Shown piece after piece: positions 27,641 through 36,845 of a stretch of 64,000 bases of DNA. The position numbers and the translations under genes are program-made. The stretch is from Methylotenera sp. (lineage in GTDB: Bacteria > Pseudomonadota > Gammaproteobacteria > Burkholderiales > Methylophilaceae): positions 62,001 through 126,000 of the forward strand of contig JABFQV010000002.1 in NCBI GenBank assembly GCA_013141495.1, written 5' to 3'. The first letter of the stretch is position 1; each line of letters starts with the position of its first letter. The notes under the pieces are model-generated. The model was given only the letters and a program-made list of their open reading frames with translations, was not told where the DNA came from and did not search any database.

Positions 27641-28555
27641 ATGTTTTTAATTAAAAAACTCTCAAACCTAGCTACCGTCATTTTTGGCGTGTTATTACTT
27701 ACATTTCTACTGATACATTTGGTGCCAGGTGACCCGGTAGAGGTTATGTTGGGTGAATCTGCCAGTAGCGCTGACCGTGCAGCATTGCGTGCAGATTTGG
27801 GCTTGAACCAACCGCTGGTCCAGCAGTTTGGCAGTTATTTAAGCAAGCTGGCACATGGCGATTTCGGTCAGTCTATTCACACTAAAACGCCGATTATTGA
27901 CCTGCTAAAAACGCGTTATCCTGCGACAGTAAAACTCGCGTTGTTATCTTTAATGATCGGGTTGGTTGTTGGCGTGCCGTTAGGCATTTATGCCGCGCTT
28001 AAAGCAAACCAATGGCAAGATTTTATCGTAACCATTGTTTCAGTGCGATTATCTGCCATGCCCGCATTTTGGCTCGGCCCCATGCTCATGTTGATTTTTG
28101 CTGTTTGGCTGGGTTGGTTGCCTGTGAGCGGTATGGATTCCAGCACATCAATTATTTTACCTGCCGTTACATTAGGGTTTGGTTTGAGCGCGATTCTTAC
28201 GCGCATGACGCGCACCAGTCTGTTGGAGGTGCTCAATGACGACTATATTCGCACCGCGCGTGCCAAAGGTTTAAGCGAAAAAACCGTGATTTTACGTCAT
28301 GCCTTGCGCGCGGCATTATTGCCGATTATTACCATTGTCGGTTTGCAGATGGGTAGTTTGCTGGCAGGTACGGTGATTACTGAAACGATATTTAGTTGGG
28401 ATGGCATCGGGCGGTTATTGGTGGAGAGTATAGAAAAGCGTGATTACCCTGTAACGCAGGCTTGCGTGCTGGTGGTGGCGCTGAGCTATGTGGTGGTGAA
28501 TTTATGCACAGATATTTTATATCGGTTGGCAGATCCAAGAGTGCGCAGTGTTTAG
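27641..28555 (+). CDS. ABC transporter permease, DppB/OppB family
   Basis: A polytopic inner-membrane permease of about 304 residues with the family start (LATVIFGVLLLTFLLIHLVPGDP), the ADLGLNQPLVQQFGSYLSKLAHGDFGQS periplasmic block and the ATPase-coupling loop RTARAKGLSEKTVILRHALRAALLPI. Either GTG at 27635 or ATG at 27641 may start it. It pairs with the following DppC-type gene and probably with the binding lipoprotein at 21.5 kb. No ATPase gene is present in the window. Confidence 0.92.
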   Translation: MFLIKKLSNLATVIFGVLLLTFLLIHLVPGDPVEVMLGESASSADRAALRADLGLNQPLVQQFGSYLSKLAHGDFGQSIHTKTPIIDLLKTRYPATVKLALLSLMIGLVVGVPLGIYAALKANQWQDFIVTIVSVRLSAMPAFWLGPMLMLIFAVWLGWLPVSGMDSSTSIILPAVTLGFGLSAILTRMTRTSLLEVLNDDYIRTARAKGLSEKTVILRHALRAALLPIITIVGLQMGSLLAGTVITETIFSWDGIGRLLVESIEKRDYPVTQACVLVVALSYVVVNLCTDILYRLADPRVRSV

Positions 28556-28601
28556 TGGCTCTGCTTAAGATATTTTAATCAACGGATACGAAATTAGATT
28601 A

Positions 28602-29393
28602 ATGAAAATTTTTGCCTATTCAATTTTAGGTTTGTGGCTAATAGCCGTATTAGCCGGGCACTTATTGCAGCTAAACCCAAACGCCATTGATTTGAATGTT
28701 ATCTTGAATAATCCGAGTGCAAATCACTGGTTTGGCGCGGATGACTTAGGCCGTGATGTGTTGGCGCGTATTTTAAGTGGCGTTGAAGTGTCTTTTTTTG
28801 TGGCGCTGGTTGTTACCGTCATTACGATGAGTGTTGGTGTGTTCGTCGGTTTGTTGGCGGGGTTCTATGGCGGCAAGGTGGATGCGGCTTTGATGCAAAT
28901 TACCGATGTGTTTTTAGCCTTTCCGGGTATTTTATTAGCGATTGCGTTTGCTGCGGTGCTTGGCCCAAGTTTAACTAATTTAATCATGGCATTGTGTTTA
29001 ACCGGATGGGTGAGCTATGCGCGACTCACCCGTGGGCAAACCATGAGTTTACGCAATCGTCAGCATGTACTGGCCGCCCAATCGTTGGGCGCAAGTGTTC
29101 CGCGTTTGCTGTTTCGACATATACTGCCGTTATTGGCTTCAGTGTTAGTGGTAGAAGCCACTTATAGCTTAGCCAGTGTGATGATTGCTGAAGCGAGCTT
29201 ATCTTTCCTTGGCTTAGGCATACAGGCACCCAATGCCTCTTGGGGCGCAATGCTGCGTGATGCCGTGCGTTATATGCTGGTAGCGCCCCATTATGTGTTA
29301 ATTGTAGGTGGCTGCTTGATGAGTTTGATTTTAGCGATTAACCTAAGCGGCGATTACTTGCGTGATAAATTAGATGTTAGAAAAGAAGATTAA
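28602..29393 (+). CDS. ABC transporter permease, DppC/OppC family
   Basis: The 263-residue permease has the signature [23 protein letters not shown] after the first membrane helix and a coupling loop around [33 protein letters not shown] near the C-terminus is also a DppC feature. It lies 46 bp after the DppB-type gene and 13 bp before nagZ. The partner ATPases (DppD/DppF type) must be encoded elsewhere. Confidence 0.92.
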   Translation: MKIFAYSILGLWLIAVLAGHLLQLNPNAIDLNVILNNPSANHWFGADDLGRDVLARILSGVEVSFFVALVVTVITMSVGVFVGLLAGFYGGKVDAALMQITDVFLAFPGILLAIAFAAVLGPSLTNLIMALCLTGWVSYARLTRGQTMSLRNRQHVLAAQSLGASVPRLLFRHILPLLASVLVVEATYSLASVMIAEASLSFLGLGIQAPNASWGAMLRDAVRYMLVAPHYVLIVGGCLMSLILAINLSGDYLRDKLDVRKED

Positions 29394-29406
29394 GAAAAGA
29401 GATTTC

Positions 29407-30453
29407 ATGAGTTTAGGTCCAGTGATGTTAGATGTCGTCGGTACAGAATTAACAGCCGATGATATTCGCCGTTTACAGCATCCCCTTGTTGGAGGTGTGA
29501 TTCTATTTAAGCGCAATTATGAAAATAACGCGCAATTAAAAGCGCTTACTGCCAGTATTCATGCGGTGCGGCAGCCACCTTTGTTGATAGCGGTTGACCA
29601 CGAAGGTGGTCGCGTACAGCGTTTTAGAGATGGCTTTACCAAAATTCCACCGATGCGTGAATTTGGCAAAATTTGGGACAAAAACCCGAAAAAAGCTAAA
29701 GAACTGGCGAAAGAGGCGGGCTGGATTTTAGCGGCCGAACTGCGTGCGCATGGTGTGGACTTTAGTTTTACGCCAGTTTTAGATATGGATTATGGCGACA
29801 GCTTGGTGATCGGCGACCGCGCGTTTCATTTAGATGCACACGCCATTAGTGAATTAGCCTTTGCGCTGATGCAAGGCCTTAAAAAAGCAGGCATGGCAGC
29901 AGTGGGTAAGCATTTTCCCGGCCATGGTTTTGTGGTGGCAGATTCGCATGTGAGCATGCCGGTTGATGAGCGTGAGTTTGATCAGATTGCACAGCAAGAT
30001 ATGCAGCCGTTTAGAATGCTGATTGATGACGGCATACAGGCCATTATGCCGGCACATGTGATTTACCCGAAAGTGGATGATAAGCCGGCTGGTTTTTCAA
30101 CGCGCTGGCTACAAAAAATCCTGCGTGAACGGCTGGGTTTTAATGGCGTGATTTTTAGTGATGATTTAAGTATGGAGGCCGCCACAGCGGGTGGAGATGT
30201 AACAACGCGCGCCTTGGCCGCCCTGAACGCAGGCTGTGATATGGTGTTGTTGTGTAATCAGCCGGCAATGGCGGATGAACTGCTAACCAACCTGAAATGG
30301 ACGATTTCAGCACAAAGTTTAAGCCGATTAGCGCGCATGCATGGGCATAGGCAGCCACCAACGATGGATCAGTTGCATGAAAGTGCAGCGTTTGTAGATG
30401 CGGTGCATCAGGTGGCGCAGGTTGGTGTGATCGAAGGTGATCTGTTTGCTTAA
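29407..30453 (+). CDS. nagZ: Beta-N-acetylhexosaminidase
   Basis: NagZ removes GlcNAc from anhydromuropeptides in cytoplasmic cell-wall recycling. The 348-residue protein has GH3 motifs: [14 protein letters not shown], the His/Asp loop [15 protein letters not shown] and the nucleophile block [10 protein letters not shown]. The frame opens at 29374 inside the permease gene, but the ATG at 29407 ([19 protein letters not shown]) fits the family. Together with a peptide-type ABC transporter upstream this may be a murein-peptide recycling unit; this is inference. Confidence 0.95.
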   Translation: MSLGPVMLDVVGTELTADDIRRLQHPLVGGVILFKRNYENNAQLKALTASIHAVRQPPLLIAVDHEGGRVQRFRDGFTKIPPMREFGKIWDKNPKKAKELAKEAGWILAAELRAHGVDFSFTPVLDMDYGDSLVIGDRAFHLDAHAISELAFALMQGLKKAGMAAVGKHFPGHGFVVADSHVSMPVDEREFDQIAQQDMQPFRMLIDDGIQAIMPAHVIYPKVDDKPAGFSTRWLQKILRERLGFNGVIFSDDLSMEAATAGGDVTTRALAALNAGCDMVLLCNQPAMADELLTNLKWTISAQSLSRLARMHGHRQPPTMDQLHESAAFVDAVHQVAQVGVIEGDLFA

Positions 30454-30508
30454 TTGATTATAATTATTCTTGAAATTTAATTTGTACACAAAGCTTAATC
30501 AGAAAAAG

Positions 30509-30862
30509 ATGGAAGATTCACCTAGTTTGTGGGATAGGTTAGGTGCTGCAATATTGGCACCCATTGCGTTTAATTTCGGCATAGTTATCGTAGTGTCATT
30601 GATATCTGGTAACGTAAGGAGCCCTTTATTAAACCCATTTCGTTGGCTTTATGGTGTGTCCGCAAGCTATCTGTTGCTAGTCAGTATAGTATTGCCAGCG
30701 GTAGCTGGTTTTATCATGGGGATGACTAAATTTACCACATTGTATGGTCACTTTTTTTATACTAATAGTGACGATGAGAAAAGTGTCCGTATGACGATAT
30801 TTGTGTGGTTTGTTTTATTATTTACTGCTTATGTTTTAACGCGGGTTAACATCTTGATTTAA
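30509..30862 (+). CDS. Small membrane protein of unknown function
   Basis: About 117 residues from the ATG at 30509 (MEDSPSLWDRLGAAILAP); the frame opens at a TTG at 30470. Three hydrophobic segments are visible: AAILAPIAFNFGIVIVVSLIS, YLLLVSIVLPAVAGFIMGM and MTIFVWFVLLFTAYVL. No catalytic or binding motif is seen. It follows nagZ by 55 bp. The function is not recognised. Confidence 0.6.
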   Translation: MEDSPSLWDRLGAAILAPIAFNFGIVIVVSLISGNVRSPLLNPFRWLYGVSASYLLLVSIVLPAVAGFIMGMTKFTTLYGHFFYTNSDDEKSVRMTIFVWFVLLFTAYVLTRVNILI

Positions 30863-30950
30863 GGTTCTTAAAAATACGAATTTACTTGAAACTTAATCAT
30901 TTAATCGTTATCTTACTACCCGTAGTGTTTAATTTTTAAAGGAAACAACA

Positions 30951-31640
30951 ATGTTTGACAACACCCCGGTATTAGGCCGTACTGAATCGGCTCAGTTAGC
31001 AACGAATAAAGTTTTGCGTAATACCTATGCGTTATTAGGTTTAACCATGATTCCAACGGTACTTGGCGCGTTTATTGGTATGAACGTGAATTTCAGTATT
31101 GCGCAACAGCATCCGTTTATTTTTGCCATTGGCGCAATGGCCGTGATGTATGGCATGTTTGCGGCAATTTCAGCTAATCGTAATAGTAGTGTGGGCGTGG
31201 TTTTGTTGCTAGGTTTAACCTTTTTAATGGGCTTGCTACTTGGTCCAATTTTGCAACACGCTTTGCATTTAAACAATGGTGCGCAAATTGTTGGTCTAGC
31301 GGCTGGCGGCACAGGGATTATTCTTTTAACGCTGGCAAGTATTGCTAGCACCAGCAAAAAAGATTTCAGCTTTATGGGTAAATTTTTGCTAGTAGGTATT
31401 GTTTTGCTGATTGTGGCATCACTGGCTAACATTTTCTTGCAAATTCCAGCAATGGCGCTGGCTTTATCTGCTATTGGCGTGATTTTATTCTCAGGTTTTA
31501 TTTTGTATGATGTTAGCCGTATTGTTAATGGTGGTGAAACCAATTATGTCATGGCAACTTTAGGGCTTTACTTGAGCATCTACAATTTGTTCACTAGTCT
31601 GTTGCATCTATTGATGGGTTTAATGGGCAGTAATGACTAA
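30951..31640 (+). CDS. Bax inhibitor-1/YccA family membrane protein
   Basis: The 229-residue protein has seven hydrophobic segments and family blocks NKVLRNTYALLGLTMIPTVLGAF, GVVLLLGLTFLMGLLLGPIL and FSGFILYDVSRIVNGGETNYV with the conserved Asp. YccA-type proteins modulate FtsH proteolysis in E. coli and can leak calcium. A good AAAGGA ribosome site precedes the ATG, and a bidirectional terminator follows. Confidence 0.93.
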   Translation: MFDNTPVLGRTESAQLATNKVLRNTYALLGLTMIPTVLGAFIGMNVNFSIAQQHPFIFAIGAMAVMYGMFAAISANRNSSVGVVLLLGLTFLMGLLLGPILQHALHLNNGAQIVGLAAGGTGIILLTLASIASTSKKDFSFMGKFLLVGIVLLIVASLANIFLQIPAMALALSAIGVILFSGFILYDVSRIVNGGETNYVMATLGLYLSIYNLFTSLLHLLMGLMGSND

Positions 31641-31663
31641 GCAGTTCAGCTTGTAGATTTACT

Positions 31664-31693
31664 AAAAACCCGCTTGTTAGTTAGCGGGTTTTT

Positions 31694-31695
<2 letters not shown>
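31664..31695. terminator. Bidirectional terminator between the BI-1 gene and tadA
   Basis: AAAAACCCGCT (31664-31674) pairs with AGCGGGTTTTTTT (31683-31695) around an 8-nt loop. A-rich and T-rich flanks allow termination on both strands of the convergent genes; its right end touches the tadA stop. Confidence 0.88.
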
Positions 31696-32185
<490 letters not shown>

Positions 32186-32209
32186 TTAATGGATTTAAGT
32201 GTTTTAGCG

Positions 32210-33124
32210 CTACATCAAGAGCTGTTCCAGCGATAAACGCTCAAACCGCTTTAATAACCATTGTTGTGCTTTGCCCATGCTGTTTTTACGATGATTGCGC
32301 CAAGCTAAAAAAGTTGGTGTGAGCGTTTTGGGTTCTGCGACTTGTTTAATGATAAGTTTACCTTGCTCGACATAACGTTGCGCGAGTTTTTTTGGCAGGT
32401 AGCCAACCCCAAGGCCAATCACTTGGGCTTCTAATTTACTTTGCATATCAGGTACGGTAAGTACATCTTGCCCTGAAAGTATGCCAGAAGTACGTGGCGG
32501 TAAATTGCGCGAGCTGTCAGCCGCGGCAACGGCGCGATGTTGAATAATGTCTTGATTATCTAATGGTTCTGCAAAGGTGGCGAGTGGATGGTTTGTAGCA
32601 ACGGCAAATACAAAATCAAGGTGGCCTAATAGTTTGGTTGAGTAACCGCCGCCGGATGGCGCTTCGCCAGGGGCGCCAATCGATATGTCGGCACGGCCGG
32701 AAAGCAGGGCGTCCCAACTGCCGCCAAATACTTCGCGCATGAGTTTAACGCGAGTGCCAAAACCCTGTGCGTAAAAGTCTTGCAAAATCTCGTAAATAGG
32801 TTCGGCGTTGAATAGGTCACTGATGGCTATGCCGATGTCGGTTTCAACGCCGGTAGCGATTCGCTTAACACGGGACTCTAAGGCCTGCGCTGCGTCCAGT
32901 AAGTGGCGACCTTCGTTCAGCAGCTCAGCACCGGCTTCGGTGAGGCTTGCGCGATGCCCGCTACGGTCAAATAACGTGACACCTAAATCAGCTTCTAATT
33001 TTCTAACGGTATAGGTGAGGGCGGATGGCACGCGGAATAAAGATTCAGCTGCCGCGGCAAAGCTGCCTTTGCGCGCAATGGCATCGATCACTTCTAAAGC
33101 GTCAATGGAAATTTTAAGCATCAT
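32210..33124 (-). CDS. LysR-type transcriptional regulator
   Basis: The 304-residue protein has the N-terminal winged HTH (ALEVIDAIARKGSFAAAAESLFRVPSALTYTVRKLEADLGVTLFDR) and a C-terminal periplasmic-binding-like effector domain with DIGIAISD at its start. It is transcribed divergently from the pirin gene across 122 bp, the normal geometry for a LysR regulator controlling its neighbour. The inducer cannot be inferred. Confidence 0.93.
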   Translation of the reverse strand: MMLKISIDALEVIDAIARKGSFAAAAESLFRVPSALTYTVRKLEADLGVTLFDRSGHRASLTEAGAELLNEGRHLLDAAQALESRVKRIATGVETDIGIAISDLFNAEPIYEILQDFYAQGFGTRVKLMREVFGGSWDALLSGRADISIGAPGEAPSGGGYSTKLLGHLDFVFAVATNHPLATFAEPLDNQDIIQHRAVAAADSSRNLPPRTSGILSGQDVLTVPDMQSKLEAQVIGLGVGYLPKKLAQRYVEQGKLIIKQVAEPKTLTPTFLAWRNHRKNSMGKAQQWLLKRFERLSLEQLLM

Positions 33125-33246
33125 GATTTTTTTAATGGAATATCAATCAAATTATTTGAACATTTAATACAAAATTATTAGCTATGAATGTTGTTGCTCT
33201 ATATATAACATGCGATTATAAATTCAAAAGGTTTGAATAAATATAT

Positions 33247-33957
33247 ATGATTACGATTAGAAAATCTCAGGATCGTGGCCACGCTAACCATGGATGGTTA
33301 GATAGCTATCATTCTTTTTCATTTGCAGAGTACTACGACCCCGCACACATGGGTTATTCAGTGCTACGCGTGATTAACGAGGATAAGATAGCCGCTGGCG
33401 GAGGGTTTGGCATGCACTCACATCGTGATATGGAAATTATCACCTATATGCTAGTGGGTGAATTAACGCATCGAGATAGCATGGGCAATGGCTCGGTAAT
33501 CCACGCTGGGGATGTGCAACGCATGACGGCAGGCTCTGGTATTCGGCACAGCGAGATAAACGCTTCGGCTGAAAGTGAAGCGCACTTGTTACAAATATGG
33601 ATTACACCGGCACAAACTAATTTAGTGCCGTCTTATGAGGAAAAGCATTTTTCTAATGAACAAAAACATAATCAGTGGTGTTTAATTGCCTCGCCAGATG
33701 GGCGAAAGGGTGCAATTACCATACAGCAAACCGTTGACTTATACGCTACCGTATTAGATGCCGAGCATAAACTTAGTGTGCCATTGCAACAAAAGCGTTG
33801 TGCTTATTTGCAGGTGGTGGCTGGTGAAGTGTTATGTGCAGGAAATCTGCTTAAAGCTGGCGATGCGGCAAAAATTGAAAATGAAACTAACGTTGAAATT
33901 ACCGCGCAATTAAATGCAGAAATGTTATGGTTTGATTTGCCCATGCTAGGTGAGTAG
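33247..33957 (+). CDS. Pirin family bicupin protein (YhhW-like)
   Basis: The 236-residue bicupin starts with the pirin signature RGHANHGWLDSYHSFSFAEYYDP and has the metal ligands in MHSHRDMEIITYML (HxH) and GIRHSEIN. YhhW-type pirins show quercetin 2,3-dioxygenase activity in vitro; the natural role is uncertain. The divergent LysR gene probably regulates it. Its stop lies in a 14-bp tandem duplication. Confidence 0.92.
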   Translation: MITIRKSQDRGHANHGWLDSYHSFSFAEYYDPAHMGYSVLRVINEDKIAAGGGFGMHSHRDMEIITYMLVGELTHRDSMGNGSVIHAGDVQRMTAGSGIRHSEINASAESEAHLLQIWITPAQTNLVPSYEEKHFSNEQKHNQWCLIASPDGRKGAITIQQTVDLYATVLDAEHKLSVPLQQKRCAYLQVVAGEVLCAGNLLKAGDAAKIENETNVEITAQLNAEMLWFDLPMLGE

Positions 33958-33974
33958 ATTTAGGTGAGTAGATT
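33947..33974 (+). repeat. 14-bp perfect tandem duplication at the pirin stop codon
   Basis: TAGGTGAGTAGATT occurs twice in tandem; the first copy contains the pirin stop codon. It looks like a recent slippage or duplication with no effect on the protein. Confidence 0.85.
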
Positions 33975-34041
33975 TAAGCAGCTATTTATAAGTTTTGGCA
34001 GTCTCCATGTAGTTAAGTAACCATGCAACTCACTAAAAGAG

Positions 34042-34057
34042 AGCTTCGGACGAAGCT
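34042..34057. repeat. Small perfect hairpin after the pirin gene
   Basis: AGCTTCG-GA-CGAAGCT is a perfect palindrome with a 2-nt centre. No T-run follows, so it is a poor terminator candidate. Confidence 0.5.
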
Positions 34058-34083
34058 GATTTATTGCTAAAAACATTAATTTT

Positions 34084-34156
34084 GTCATTCTGAGCGTAGC
34101 GAAGAATCCAAGCAACTAATTGATTATACTGGATTCTTCGCTACGCTCAGAATGAC
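34084..34156. repeat. Perfect 27-bp inverted repeat, GTCATTCTGA family
   Basis: Arms 34084-34110 and 34130-34156 are exact reverse complements over 27 bp with a 19-nt spacer; they begin GTCATTCTGAGCG and end CGCTCAGAATGAC. This is a palindromic REP-like element in the 284-bp space between pirin and YceI genes. A diverged copy occurs at 27535-27608. The perfect arms imply recent origin or selection. Confidence 0.92.
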
Positions 34157-34241
34157 GGGGTTTGATATTTTAGTTAAAAATAGTGCTATTTTAGTTTTGT
34201 GCAAAGCTCTTTAAAAAATATTTATAATGAAAGGTAACATC

Positions 34242-34820
34242 ATGAAAATAACTATATTTACCGCAGTATCAGCCTTGTTTTTGAGTGGCGCAGCTTTTGC
34301 CGCTAACGAAACTTACAATATTGACCCAGCACATAGCTTTGCTAATTTCAGCATACGTCATGTGGTCGCTAAAACTTCAGGTAGCTTTAATGATGTTAAA
34401 GGTGTGATTAAAATTGATCGCGATAATCTAGCAAACTCTAGTGTCGATGCCAAAATTAGCGTAGCCAGTATTAGCACAGGTCATGCTAAGCGAGATGACC
34501 ATATTAAAAAGCCAGAATATCTGGATGCAGTCAATTTTGGTGAAATCAGCTTTGTTAGTAGTAAAGTTGAGGCTAAAACAGCGACAGAAGGTGTAATAAC
34601 CGGAAAATTTACGTTGCATGGCGTTACTAAAGAAATCGCTTTCCCTTTTAAAGTGTTAGGTTTTGGATTAGACCCATGGGGTGGTGAGCGTTCTGGTTTT
34701 GAAGCGCGCACTATTATCAAGGCTTCTGACTACGGTTTTAGCTGGATGACAAAACCAAATGCGCCCGTGGGTGATGATATTGAAGTGACGCTGTTGTTAG
34801 AAGGCGTTAAAACCAAATAG
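34242..34820 (+). CDS. YceI family periplasmic lipid-binding-like protein
   Basis: The product of about 192 residues has a signal peptide (MKITIFTAVSALFLSGAAFA) and the YceI lipocalin-like barrel: YNIDPAHSFANFSIRHVVAKTSGSF, KRDDHIKKPEYLDAVNFGEISF and GFGLDPWGGERSGFEA. Family members bind isoprenoid-type lipids. The ATG at 34242 with AAAGGT upstream is chosen over that at 34227. Specific ligand unknown. Confidence 0.92.
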   Translation: MKITIFTAVSALFLSGAAFAANETYNIDPAHSFANFSIRHVVAKTSGSFNDVKGVIKIDRDNLANSSVDAKISVASISTGHAKRDDHIKKPEYLDAVNFGEISFVSSKVEAKTATEGVITGKFTLHGVTKEIAFPFKVLGFGLDPWGGERSGFEARTIIKASDYGFSWMTKPNAPVGDDIEVTLLLEGVKTK

Positions 34821-34858
34821 GATTCAACCGGAATGTTTCATAACTCAAGGATTACCGA

Positions 34859-35938
34859 ATGACCAAAGATTTATTTTCCCCAACCAAGTTGGGTAGTATT
34901 GAATTAAAAAACCGCATTGTCATGGCGCCGCTGACGCGAAACCGTGCAGGTGAGGGCGGTGTGCCGCAACCCTTGAATACAACTTATTATGAGCAGCGCG
35001 CCTCTGCGGGCTTGATAATTACCGAGGCCACACCGATTTCTACCATGGCGCATGGGTATCCTGCATTACCTGGCATTTACACAGATGCCCAAATTGCGGG
35101 CTGGAAAAAAGTAACAGATGCCGTACATGCCAAAGGCGGAAAAATCGTGATTCAGCTCTGGCATGTGGGGCGTATTTCTCACCCAAGTTTATTGCCAAAT
35201 GGTGCGCTACCCGTGGCACCTTCAGCGATTAAACCAGCAGGTCAGGCATTCACTTATCAAGGCTTGGTTGATTATGTTGCGCCGCGCGCATTAGATGCCA
35301 GTGAGTTAACCAGCATTGTTGCAGACTATGTGCATGCGACTAAAAGCGCCCTTGCCGCAGGTTTTGATGGCGTTGAGGTGCATGCTGCTAACGGTTATTT
35401 ATTAGACCAATTTTTACGCGACGGCAGCAACAAGCGTACCGATAACTACGGCGGAAGTTTTGAAAATAGAGCGCGTTTGTTGCTTGAAGTGACCAAAGCT
35501 GTGGTGGAGGTTGCCGGCGCCGATAAAGTGGGTGTGCGTCTTTCACCAGTAAACCCGTTTAACGACATGCATGATAGTAACCCGCAGGCGCTGTTTAATT
35601 ATGTGGCCGATGCGCTTAACGTATTTAAACTGGCTTACCTGCACGCGGTAGAGGGCGGTATTCATGGCGGTGGCATTGCTGACCCCTTTGATTTTGATGC
35701 TTTTCGTCAGCACTTTAAGGGCCCTTACATCGCAAACCTGTCTTACGATAAGCAACGTGGTAATGCCGCGATTGCCAGCGGTCACGCAGATGCCGTTGCC
35801 TATGGTGTACCATTTATCGCTAATCCGGATTTAGTGGAACGCTTTCAAGCCGATGCAGCGTTAAACGAAGCTGATGCAAACACCTTTTATGGTGGTACTG
35901 AAAAAGGTTACACTGACTATCCATTTTTAAAGGCTTAA
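34859..35938 (+). CDS. Old yellow enzyme family alkene reductase
   Basis: The 359-residue FMN enzyme reduces activated C=C bonds or nitro esters using NAD(P)H. Family blocks include KNRIVMAPLTRNRAG, IVIQLWHVGRISHPS, and AAGFDGVEVHAANGYLLDQFLRDGSNKRTDNYGGSFENRAR with conserved His and Asn ligands. It is NemA-like. A nitroreductase-family gene starts 4 bp after its stop, so the two form a small flavoprotein operon. Confidence 0.93.
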   Translation: MTKDLFSPTKLGSIELKNRIVMAPLTRNRAGEGGVPQPLNTTYYEQRASAGLIITEATPISTMAHGYPALPGIYTDAQIAGWKKVTDAVHAKGGKIVIQLWHVGRISHPSLLPNGALPVAPSAIKPAGQAFTYQGLVDYVAPRALDASELTSIVADYVHATKSALAAGFDGVEVHAANGYLLDQFLRDGSNKRTDNYGGSFENRARLLLEVTKAVVEVAGADKVGVRLSPVNPFNDMHDSNPQALFNYVADALNVFKLAYLHAVEGGIHGGGIADPFDFDAFRQHFKGPYIANLSYDKQRGNAAIASGHADAVAYGVPFIANPDLVERFQADAALNEADANTFYGGTEKGYTDYPFLKA

Positions 35939-35942
35939 TATC

Positions 35943-36542
35943 ATGCATAACCCAGCCATTACGCAAGTGCCGATTGATGCAACAATTGCTAACCGTTGGA
36001 GTGGAAGGGCTTACGATGCGGCAAAAGTAGTTTCACACGAGCAGGTACTTGCACTGCTTGAAGCCGCGCGCTGGGCGCCTTCCTGCTTTGGTGATCAGCC
36101 TTGGCGTTTTATTGTATGGAATAAAAATACTGATGCCAAAGCCTGGCAACAAGCGTTTGATTGTCTGGTGGCAGGCAATCAAGCCTGGGTGAAAGATGCG
36201 CCAGTATTGTTGCTGGTGTGTGCTGATACTTTGTTTAACCATAATCAGCAACCTAACCGTTGGGCGCAATACGACACAGGTGCCGCAGCAGAAAATTTAT
36301 GTTTGCAAGCCAGTAGCATGGGGTTGATGGCGCATCAGATGGGAGGTTTTAATGCTGATGCCGCGCGTGATGCCTTTGCTGTTCCGGCACAATATATTCC
36401 GATGGCAATGATTTCAGTGGGTTGCCCGGCTGATATTGCCAGTTTAGAAGGTGAAATACTAAGTCGTGAAACAGCAGAGCGTAAGCGTCGTCCACTCAAT
36501 GCGTTATTTTTTGCTAATAGTTGGGATAAACCAGTCGTTTAG
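35943..36542 (+). CDS. Nitroreductase family protein
   Basis: The 199-residue FMN protein has the family pattern RWSGRAYDAAKVVSHEQVLALLEAARWAPSCFGDQPWRFIV and later MGLMAHQMGGF and MAMISVGCPAD. The C-terminal RKRRPLNALFFANSWDKP segment is common in the nitroreductase subgroup found beside other flavoenzymes. The substrate is not clear. It is cotranscribed with the old yellow enzyme gene. Confidence 0.9.
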   Translation: MHNPAITQVPIDATIANRWSGRAYDAAKVVSHEQVLALLEAARWAPSCFGDQPWRFIVWNKNTDAKAWQQAFDCLVAGNQAWVKDAPVLLLVCADTLFNHNQQPNRWAQYDTGAAAENLCLQASSMGLMAHQMGGFNADAARDAFAVPAQYIPMAMISVGCPADIASLEGEILSRETAERKRRPLNALFFANSWDKPVV

Positions 36543-36617
36543 TGCTTATTCAACCGGCATAACATGGTTTACGCGCTTAACTTAATCTTCGGGCTCTGCT
36601 AAACTCTTGAAACTTAT

Positions 36618-36818
36618 TTAAGGGCACCTCTATTAATTCAAGTTGCTAAGCCAGACAAGGCGCGAGTAAAAAATTGTGACGCAGCATATGGTTGATATGT
36701 AAGAAATAATTTTTTATGAGCAACGCAGTATCGCGACATACGACTTTTCAAGCACTTTAGTGCTTAGAAAATCGGAGTGCCTGTGGTACGGAAATTGAAT
36801 TAATAGAGGTGCCCTTAA
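36618..36818. mobile_element. MITE-like element with perfect 24-bp terminal inverted repeats
   Basis: The 201-bp element begins at 36618 and ends at 36818 with exact inverted 24-nt ends (TTAAGGGCACCTC... and ...GAGGTGCCCTTAA). The outermost TTAA at both ends could be a target duplication. The interior holds no ORF but has pairing segments: AGTAAAAAATT near 36666 against AATTTTTTATGAG near 36708, and AAGCAC/GTGCTT around 36750. It fills most of the 303-bp gap between the nitroreductase and thioredoxin genes. A small non-autonomous transposable element is the best reading. Confidence 0.85.
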
Positions 36819-36845
36819 GTCAATTATTCATATTAGGATGTTATC

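Noticed and set aside
27243-27681. Two minus-strand frames of 98 and 99 codons antisense to the L,D-transpeptidase and the repeat
   Set aside because: They overlap the YkuD active-site region on the other strand and run through the palindromic repeat; composition (His, Pro, Thr rich) is not protein-like.
31025-31543. 172-codon open frame antisense to the BI-1 family gene
   Set aside because: Lies wholly inside a strongly supported membrane protein gene; its low-complexity Pro/Ile/Lys/Thr composition is that of an antisense shadow.
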